Shown here piece after piece: positions 55,330 through 64,000 of a DNA stretch of 64,000 bases. Source of the DNA: Plutella xylostella (lineage: Eukaryota > Arthropoda > Insecta > Lepidoptera > Plutellidae). Every line of letters begins with the position of its first letter. Position 1 is the stretch's first letter. The stretch covers positions 3,162,001 to 3,226,000 of the forward strand of contig NC_063995.1 in the NCBI RefSeq assembly GCF_932276165.1. Reading direction: 5' to 3'. Below the pieces are notes generated by a model. It saw only the letters and a program-made list of their open reading frames with translations. It was not told where the DNA came from and made no database searches. Both the position numbers and the translations under genes were made by a program.

Positions 55330-56998
55330 TTTGGGTTCCGGGCGCGTAACTACTGACGTCATCTAGCTTTGTCTCCGCACACCTTGATAATGATCGTTTG
55401 TTAGGTTGATTGCACTATGCTTATAGATGGGTACATTGTGCGAACGTGAATATTGCCTCTATGACAGTTTCATTATTGTCTTCCGGACCACACGCTGTAC
55501 TCGTAGGTGCACTTATAAGTTTCTTTCATATAAATTATATCATTTATTAGTAAATAGTTAATGATATATGAACCAATTTAGTTAACTGCACAGATTAGAC
55601 AGCCTATGTACACATAATTTTTGTTTGTTTTTATTTTATTTTTTTGTTTTTTTTTTTTTGACTATGTTTTTACTTGCATGCCTTTTGTAATTATTAGTTT
55701 AGTATGTTTTGGTGTAGGTATTTAGTTAGTTTTTAATATTTTTATGTTCTTTAAATTACTATTATTATTTTTTGTATAGTGTGTGTTTTTATATGGATCT
55801 TGATATCCGAAATAAATAATAATAATTATTATTATATGTACCATCTTATAAAATTTAATTTAAGCGCCATCTTAAATAAATATAATGAAAAGTTAAAATA
55901 TATAAAAGATGAAAATATATAAATCACATTATTATTTCTTATGAAATAAGTATTACAATACAATATTGCTTTCATTACGTCATATTTTCATAACAATATA
56001 CATTTTATATGTAATAAATTATATTTGAATATAAGTAAGTAGGCACGGTACGAGATACCTTTGGAATTAACTTTTGGTTGCCAGTGGAATATTTTCTTGT
56101 ACCGTAAAGAAAGAAGAAAAGCTATTCCTTTGATCGTAACTTCTGTTCTCCACAATGTCTGCTTCTTTTTTGGACAATAATTCCAGAAACGGTGTAACTG
56201 CATATAAAAGTTATAAAAAAGGTTATTCGGGTTAGTAAAGTAAGTATTTTTTAGAAATCAGTTGTACAGTTGTAGTGACAGTGTAGTTAACTTCTTGGTG
56301 AAAATTATTTTGCGTAGGAAGGTAGTTCTCTCGAGCATATTTATCAAAAAGTTTCTGTTTCCAAAATGTCTAATTAGGCGAGAAAAACAGTCAGAAAGTT
56401 TTTAATACTGTCCATTACAGTGTTTTACGCGTTTTTTTAAACGACAACGATGGTAGTAACTTTTTTTTTGGAATTGGATTATTGAGACTAAGTATTGGGA
56501 GTATATTATTATTCCATTTCTCATAAACCATAAACTAATAGAGTCCGTGCATAAGAAATATATCGACAATTAACACCTCACTTTTCAAGCTAGCTTTTAT
56601 TTTCAATTAGTTAGGTTAGAATATTTGTAAATTTATTCATTGGTACAATTTAAACGGTTTTTATTGGTACCTTTAAAGTTGCTACTAATTTTAATATATC
56701 TCTACATAAATATATCTACGAAATTAAATCCAATCCCTCCAATAGTATCCTACTAAAGTATTTTTTAAAGCCATCTTATTCCGCTGATCTCCGTTGAAAA
56801 ACTTTTTCAATCCTATTTAAAAGTTTTAACAAAGGATAATTTAGTGCTTGATGTCGTTATAGAAGATTAAACGGTGTTACACAAGCTAGTGCTTCAAATG
56901 ACACTGCCATATTTCTATACCTTAATATTAATAACGTCTTCTACCAATTAAAATGGGAACTCTATATGACATACCCGACTATTTGTATATAACACTTC
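55330..56998. other. Very AT-rich upstream DNA, no gene seen
   Basis: Long T and ATT runs (55620-55835). No coding or repeat family recognised. Confidence 0.4.
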
Positions 56999-57000
56999 TA

Positions 57001-57142
57001 ACTGCCAGTTTCTATAACTCTATCTATCCATAACTGGTAGTTACTTTCATACGATTTTGACAGATTGTTACTTTTGATTATGTCAAAATCATATGAAAGT
57101 AACTACCAGTTATGGATAGATAGAGTTATAGAAACTGGCAGT
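57001..57142. mobile_element. Palindromic MITE with TA target
   Basis: Arms of about 62 bp, from ACTGCCAGTTTCTATAACTC to its inverted copy, with a single mismatch seen, around an 18-bp loop. TA lies on both sides (56999-57000 and 57143-57144). Recent insertion of a mariner-type MITE is the simplest reading. Confidence 0.9.
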
Positions 57143-57825
57143 TAGTGGATGTGGTCAAAGTGGATCTACTTGCATTGCGGGCCTACAAACTATTGTCTAT
57201 TGCACAATTTACTGTTTCTTCTAATTTTTAATATAAATAATTAAACTTTCTCTCTATTATTAAATTATTGTAACAATTGACTAACGATGTACCCAAGTTA
57301 TTTACTTTATGTAAACTTTGTATGGTTATTTAACCCCAACTGTTAAATTCTAATGAAAATACTTTGGTAAGCTGTAACTCAATTTACATTTTAACTTATT
57401 AAAATTATTTATTCAACTTGGAGTTGTGAAAAGTTTTCGTAAAATATGGAATGTTACGGTTACTTCTTTTATTGTTTACTTCACATCCTTACTATATACC
57501 TTAGACGTATTACAGTTGTTCATGAATATTTAGGCAGTCCAAAGTTTGCAACATATGAGCTAGATAGCGGAGTGAAGTTATGTGGGCCTGTGTCTGGCTT
57601 ATATCAGGTGTAGGGATCGTGGGATCTCCGTCAAACTTACACGTGACATAATATGAATATACGTACTTACACCAAGCCGGGTGTCTTTGTGTTACGAGTA
57701 GATTGTGTTCGCCCGTTCTCGTATTTCACACTGAACATACAAACCATCATCATGAAATTCGTGAATCCTAGCTGGTACCTACTTTGTGGCAATTTTATTT
57801 AGTAAATAAATATATATAAATATAA

Positions 57826-57902
57826 ACACTCACACCTTGTACTAATGTACTCCCTTGCGGGGTAGGCAGAGGTGCATTGCTGCACCCACTTTTCGCCAGT
57901 GT
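57826..57902 (-). repeat. tRNA-SINE tail, truncated
   Basis: CACACCTTGTACTAATGTAC through CCCACTTTTCGCCAGTGTT matches only the 3' tail of the SINE at 27547-27801. Confidence 0.8.
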
Positions 57903-58394
57903 TTATTTAGTATTTTTCTTTAATGTTCAATATTATTTTTGTTAATATATAAAAGTACCAAAGTGTAAACTAAAATATATAAAGGTGCTGATACAGCTTG
58001 ACTTTGCTTGACACAGTCATGGCTTGTATTCGTACAAATCCTTAGAATAAAATAAATATGCTTAAATAAGAGTAGGTATATGAGGTATATTTTTTTTTCT
58101 AAATATAGCGCATACGAGTATTAATAATAATATTAACCAATAATTATAGAACTTACATACTTCCTTTTTTATATTTTCATTTTTGTCAGAACCTGGACGG
58201 CCGGGGCATTAGTAAAGGATTGGTTATGAATTTGTAAAACGTGCAGCTAGACGTACGAGGCAACATTTCATGATGGATAGTTCGTCTCGAGCACGCCACC
58301 GTTGCCCTTTAGACTTCACCGATTGCTGACTAAAATAGCAAGCGAAACCGCAACTCAACTAAAACCAAAAACCTTGAAATCATTTTTTTGATAT

Positions 58395-58777
58395 CATCAC
58401 GACCCATTACGTCCCCAGTGCTGGGGCACGGGTCTCCTTCTAATGAAGAAAGGGTTTAGGCCTAGTCCACCACGCTGGCCAAGTGCGGGTTGGTGGACCC
58501 CAACACAAGCAAGCTTGTGCTGAGAGAGTTGTCGGGTAAGTGGGCAACCCGACTGTCAGATGTTTTCAAGCCACCCGAAGGCCTCTGACTAGGCTTAACG
58601 ACTGCTGCCGAAGCAGCAACCGGGACCCACGGCTTAACGTGCCGTCCGAAGCACGGAAACGTCCAGAAAAGCACCACTTGAAATTGGTCACCCATCCAAT
58701 GGCTGACCGTGTCAGTTGTAGCTTAACCTCAGCGATCAGTTACGATCACTGAGGCCCGCTCGACTACGGACGCTTCT
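58395..58777 (-). mobile_element. Full-length 5S-rRNA-headed SINE (SINE3 type)
   Basis: On the minus strand the head has GATCGCTGAGGTTAAGC, then GGTCAGCCATTGGATGGGTG, close to the internal promoter (A and C boxes) of 5S rRNA genes. The body and tail follow (GAAGGAGACCCGTGCCCCAG). The 13-bp duplication ATTTTTTTGATAT flanks it at 58382-58394 and 58778-58790. Partial copies: 2267-2575, 9148-9275, 45250-45335. Confidence 0.9.
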
Positions 58778-58790
58778 ATTTTTTTGATAT

Positions 58791-61011
58791 ATACAATATA
58801 TATCTGTTAATTTTATAAAACGCCTTCATAATTATGATTAGTCTTTAGCTTAGATCGGATGAACAATTTTTTTTATAATTGTAATATTATTCTTAAGTAA
58901 TTCAGTAACAACTTGAACATAATTAATGTATTCGAATTAGTCTATTCCGTTTCAGGGAACTAATTGAGGGTCCTGGGTAAAAAAGTGTTATATAGGTACC
59001 TATAGCTCCATATATCTACTGGTGATTCCCAAAACATACAAGAAAGTTGAAAAGTTGATGAAACTGAATATCATAGACACATGATACATGTCTGCTTTAT
59101 ATGTATGTTTTATTTTCTAATATTATTTTGAGTTAAAATTGTGGAGGTAGATGAACCAAAGCGATAGTGAATAAGAGCTCAATCACATATTTCCACTCGA
59201 TTTGCTACACGCCATTCTACAGTTTTGTACACAATCGACAAGCCATGAGTCGTAAAACTGCGAACAACTTGATTAAATCTAATGTATACCGACAATAAAC
59301 TTGACAAATTACTCAAAATTTGTAGTTTCATTACAACTCCTATTCCTGCTGAAACCAACTACGAGCTATTAATATTTAAACATTGAAGGTAGGTAAAATA
59401 TAGGAAACCCCGCAAAGAATTACAGGTATTGTTTCCTCAAAGTTGTTTTCAGGTCAAAAGGTGTCATAAAACTGAATTCATAAATCTAGCGGCGCGGCGG
59501 CACGCGGCCATAAACATAGCTTTACAACAGATTGCTTCGACCTTTCGAGGTGAGCTATTGGACCCGCACACTATTATACTAACAATTTCGACGACCGTTG
59601 TAGGTGCCTACTGAGTGAAACTTTCTTCGTCGCGGACGGAGACGTTTTCCTTATTCCTAGTAGTCATACACTGTGTATTTCACGTATTTGGGTGGATTTC
59701 AACAAGTCCTAAAAAATCTTCATTTCCGTGGTCTTTTTTATCTTAAGGGCCCGTACAGGGTGACGTGCCGCGCCAATTTTGGGTTTTCAATGCTCTTCAC
59801 ACAGCACACGCAGTGACACGCACACATGTAAGTTTGCACAGTGGGTCGATAAACTTTTACTCGCCAACTTTATTGACAATTATGTTCAAGTACATTTTGG
59901 GTGATTTTAGGGTAAGTAAGTATAATTCTTACTTACACTGGTAGGCACCAGGAAAGAGTAGAAATTAATCTATACTCTATACTCGGAACCCGATTAGCTT
60001 TCTCTAACAAATGTGGTATTTACTTGTAGAAAGGTAACTACAAGTATTAAAGTGTAGATAATAAGTTTCGGGCATCCTCCAGCCAACTGAACCCCGACGA
60101 CAAAGCAAAGTAAATACATAGTGTCGCAAAAGGGCTATACTAAGCCAAAAGGGGATGACTCAAGGGCTCATTCTGAACACCTTTTGTTCTACGAGATTTG
60201 CAAATTCGCGAAAAAAAAATATTCGTTTTCCATGGTAAAAAGTCACAGGTCAAACAAAGTTTCTATAAAAAGGTTTTTTTTTGTTAATTTCCAAAACTCG
60301 TAGAGCAAAAGTTCAGAATGACCCCCTGTCTTACTCCTTTTTACCTGACTGCCGAAGGAGGACGGTAATGTTTTTTGATTGTATGTATGTATGTTTGTCT
60401 GTTTCTTTGTTCCCTCCTGTAGCCTGAATGGCTTGATAGATTTTGATGTATGAGGTATTGTTAGAAGCGTATTGATGGCGCGATGGTTATAGGTTATGTG
60501 ACGTTCCATTAAAATGTACATAGCGCCCTCTAGAGGACATAACGTGATGATCGAAAAAATAATAATTCAACTTTGCCGTGTATCAAATGAAAAGGCTTGA
60601 TTTTCACATTACAAAAATATGCATATTGAAGGTATTTAAATAACAACACCAAAATTATTGAAATAAAAAATGATCATGAACTACTGACGTAAAATTTCAT
60701 AAAATAAAAACAACTAAAAAGTTACAAATAAAAAAACTTGACTGCCACTCAAGGCCGTTTTCTAAGTAACATTCAGCTAAATGGTGAACCTTCTGCTGGT
60801 CCCCGCCTACGATACTTTCCATTAACATTGGGACTTGTTTTCATCTTTTTAGCGTGCAGTCGGGTTTTTTGTTTGTTTATAATTTGTTTAGTACTATATA
60901 CCGCTTTTTCAATACCTGTAAGTACATTTTTTGGTAGCAGCATAAAATTTTTACTTAATTTTAGGGTTTCGAACGTCAAAAGAAAAAAAGAAACCGTTAT
61001 AGGATCTCTTT
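58791..61011. other. Upstream DNA with dispersed repeat scraps
   Basis: No gene seen. 60121-60330 and 52915-53030 share a motif (CAAAAGGG...TA..AAGCCAAAAGGG..GATGACT) from an undefined transposon. 60345-60440 has TGCCGAAGGAGGACGGTAATG, a common moth repeat start. Confidence 0.4.
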
Positions 61012-61347
61012 TTTTTTTTTTGCGGTGGTAGCTCAGTCGGGTAAGCGCCCGCTTCTCAATCAAGAGATGCGGGTTCGAATCCCGGCGCTGACATGTACCA
61101 ATGAGTTATTTTAACTTAAGTACAATGTATACCATCGCTCTTACGGTGAAGGAAAACATCGTGAGGAAACCTGCATATCTAGATTTAGCACATCTAGATA
61201 TGTGAACCCACCAACCCGCAGTGGACCAGCGTGGTGGGAAATGGTCCAAGCTTAGCAAGGCAGTTTAGACCTTGGGGATATGCACAAAGGTTCCACTCGA
61301 GAGAGCCAGGTGCAGGTACTTACACCCCCACAGAGAATAGAATAGAG
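61012..61347 (+). mobile_element. Full-length tRNA-derived SINE (second family)
   Basis: Same sequence as 39441-39790 with few differences: GGTGGTAGCTCAGTCGGGTA head and AGAATAGAATAG tail. AGGATCTCTTT flanks it at 61001-61011 and 61348-61358. Confidence 0.92.
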
Positions 61348-62915
61348 AGGATCTCTTTGTTGTCCGTCTGTCTGACTGACTGTCTGTCACCGCCCTTTTT
61401 CTCAGAAACGGGTAAAGATATCAAGCTGATATTTCGCATAGATGGGGAGTACCCCAAAAAAAATATTATGGTACTCCCTGTCCCACACATGTAAATTGGG
61501 GCTTATATTTTTTCCAGTTATTTTGATGTGTACTTACCTAACCTTTTTTTTCTTTGTTGTTTTGTATAAGTATGTGTTTCTTTTCTTTAAATCTGTATTT
61601 TTTTGTTGTTGCTGTCTATGTGTCGAATAAATGTATCTTTATCTTCAAATCACGCCATCTATCGTTTGTTTTTTTTTGTGGCTACTGTTTATAGAAGAAA
61701 TTCCGTCACTGACAATTTTACGTTACGAATTTATTTTTATTTATTTTATTTTTATTTTTACATTTTCGTGGAGAAACAACAGCATTTTGTTAAAAATAAT
61801 TATTACTTATGAACACATAACAACTAGATGCCATTAACAGAATGAACTTAGTAAACCCAGTAAACCTAACACATACAGAGGAAAAATAAAATCTCTTTCT
61901 CTCTCTCTGAAAAACATACTTAATAGCCCAAACTCGATGCTTTTAGCTATTAACATCTTTGAAATAAAATTGAGCCACCACCGTGTTACTGGCCTCATCA
62001 GATCCTCACGAGACCATACCTCAACCAGCACCAAGAGACTGTATTTTTGATCCCTAACCTAATGTTCGTGCGTTTGTCATTGTCATCACTTAGATCCATT
62101 CGCTATATTCCTGCTCTTCATCAGACCTTTACGAGACTGTAATGTCACGAGAATATTGCACACTATCTAATTTAATTTAATGTATTGAATATACTGGAAG
62201 AATTATGCTTCCTCAATTTCAAATCAAATTATGTTGGTGTCTTAAAAGTTGAAAAAGTGCAATGACAACCAATGTGCAGTGATTTTGTATCTGTACACGA
62301 TAAGATCGCGAGCTGTCAGTGCTGCCTAAACCGACGTGACCCTTCTTTGGAGGCCAGCGGCCAACTGAGTCAAACGTCACTTGTGTTTATGATTTTATAA
62401 CACAGAAAGCCGCCATAGATATTTGTATGAAGATTTGAGGGAAAAAAATTGCTCTAGTTTGGGATTAATTTACACAAAATAAGTGTGTGTTTATTAAAAA
62501 ACAAGGTATTTAGCGCCTAGTCCAAGCCTTTAACTTTATAATATGATAAAAATCATATGAAAATTCATAGTAATTACGAAACAGTTGTTACAATACGGGG
62601 GTGTGATTTTCTGGTTTTTCGTGATATTCTGAATTTTATTTACAGTTATCCATACGCATTTACTTAAATTCGAATCATTCAGCACCTAGCTAAACTCTTC
62701 GACTACCTGTGTGATTTTTTTCAAGGTTGTAGAGCATCGTTTACTACATAATTCTATGACAATGCCAACCCTCGATTACCCCTTGCAGACCCTTAAGGTT
62801 TTTTATATTAGTAAAACGCTTTTATTAAAGTTTTTGTTAATGTTAGTGTTCTTACTAAATGGGTAGCAGATAATTTAAAAACTTAACGAGATACGGATGA
62901 TTAAAAATTTCGTGC

Positions 62916-63038
62916 CACGGCGATGAAACATGCGTTCACGGCAATGAAACAAGCGTCCACGGCAATGAAACAAAGGCCCACGGCAATGAAACAAACTTCC
63001 ACGGCAATGAAAGAACTGTATACAATGGAAATGAAAGA
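62916..63038 (+). repeat. 21-bp minisatellite
   Basis: Five units of about 21 bp with the core ACGGCAATGAAACAA (first unit GCGATGAAACA), then two degenerate ones (AATGGAAATGAAAGAA). Unit length is a multiple of three, but stops lie near on both sides. Confidence 0.85.
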
Positions 63039-63419
63039 ATCAATCCACTGCAATTTTTAAAAAAGACTGTGAGGGAAACGCAAACTTAGACAGGCATGTA
63101 TGGCAGAAATATTTGGATAGATATTGGAAGGAAAGAAAGAACGACAGTATGTATAAAAAAATAAGAATATAGTATGGAATTCTCTAAGTAGCATTGTGGG
63201 GTCCGTATTGCGACGTATAAAACAAAATGTTTCATTTCACACTAATAACGTTCACAACATATAATAAACCTTACCTTTAACATCTATATTTTTATAAGGT
63301 ATAATACCCAATATGTATTCTGTTCATTTAACACACATTATGTGATATGATAGAATATTTTATGAACTTTATGCTAAATCATAGTATATTTTAATTGGTA
63401 TAATAATATGAAATGTACA

Positions 63420-63715
63420 TGTTATCATCATCAGCCTATAATCATCCAATGCTGGACATAGGCCTCTCCCAAGGAGCGCCACAACACTCGGTCCTCGGTC
63501 TTCCGAATCCAGCCACTACCGGCTACCTGCCTATACTTGCATATATTGACAGCTATGTTGGTAACCTTAGTCCTCTGACGTATAACTTCTTTTCTGATAC
63601 CATCCATTAGAGAAACCCCAAGCATAGCTCTCTCCATAGCACGCTGAGTGACTTTAAATCGGTGGACCAGTCCCACCATCAGTGTCCAGGTCTCTGCACC
63701 GGGTTCCCCTCATCT
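63420..63715 (-). pseudogene. Non-LTR retrotransposon ORF2 C-terminal fragment
   Basis: On the minus strand: FKVTQRAMERAMLGVSL, RTKVTNIA, then GSGWIRKTEDRVLWRSLGEA and YVQHW. This is the conserved region after the reverse transcriptase of an abundant lepidopteran LINE. Part of the middle is missing and the 5' side is lost, so it is a dead copy. Confidence 0.85.
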
Positions 63716-64000
63716 CACCTAATCTTTATTATCCTAAACTCATTTCGCATAACTCGGTTCGCTTCGGTCTAAACTTTTTTGGTAGAATCATCACTTTGCC
63801 AAGACTTATGTGGCATAAGACTCGTTTCGTCTAAAACTCTTTTGGCACAAACTTGAAACATCTAAGTCTCGTTTGCTCAAATTGTTCGTATTGGTATAAT
63901 CTTGTTTCTCCTAATATTATCTTAATAAATACTATATTCAGTATGTTTTAAATGTACAAATTGTGGTATTTTTCTCCTACATCCCGAAAATGAATGATCA
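63716..64000. other. Right edge, unassigned
   Basis: Contains several loose repeats of a motif like CTAAACTCATTTCGCATAAC / ACTCGTTTCGTCTAAAACTC / AGTCTCGTTTGCTC, spaced about 45 bp, suggesting a degenerate tandem repeat. No gene. Confidence 0.4.

Noticed and set aside
62916..63038. CRISPR array
   Set aside because: Units of 21 bp are contiguous without unique spacers, and the genome is an animal's.

Overview
The window is nuclear DNA of an insect, almost certainly a moth or butterfly. It is AT-rich, with small GC-richer exons in long introns. It is full of repeats of lepidopteran type: tRNA-headed and 5S-headed SINEs, short Helitrons ending in CTAG with a TCTG/CAGA tract, several MITE families, and a BEL/Pao retrotransposon. 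I see no prokaryotic or viral operon.

One host gene was recognised. It lies on the minus strand from about 38757 down to 1575 and is the orthologue of GARNL3 (GTPase-activating Rap/Ran-GAP domain-like protein 3). I placed 23 coding exons by aligning short peptides to the family by eye and fixing each end at an AG acceptor and a GT donor. All 22 junction phases agree. Together they make one open frame of 922 residues ending in TAA. An N-terminal Rap-GAP domain (with the Asn thumb in exon 9) is followed by a citron-homology-type (CNH) beta-propeller and a low-complexity Ser/Pro tail. The start codon is not in these exons, so at least one more 5' exon lies to the right, inside or beyond the window.

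Layout: 1-1574 is 3' UTR and downstream DNA. 1575-15539 holds 19 exons with short introns. 15540-22345 holds three more exons (18723-18829, 21413-21494, 22253-22345). 22346-38687 is a 16-kb intron with a hAT element (24409-26027, 8-bp target duplication), tRNA-SINEs, several MITEs, and a 5.7-kb BEL/Pao element (29864-35566, 5-bp target duplication). The first visible exon is at 38688-38757. 38758-64000 is upstream intron or 5' flank, made of repeats and unassigned AT-rich DNA.

The strangest items are mobile. The BEL/Pao copy has two LTRs that look identical, yet it lacks most of integrase and part of RNase H. It also carries a 962-bp LTR-bounded element inside gag, and that element holds one small intact ORF for a possible myristoylated, single-pass membrane protein. 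Also notable are a 1-kb Tc1-like palindrome made from two inverted transposase fragments, and a TA-flanked element at 40804-41700 with exon-like coding pieces and repeated internal copies of its end motif.
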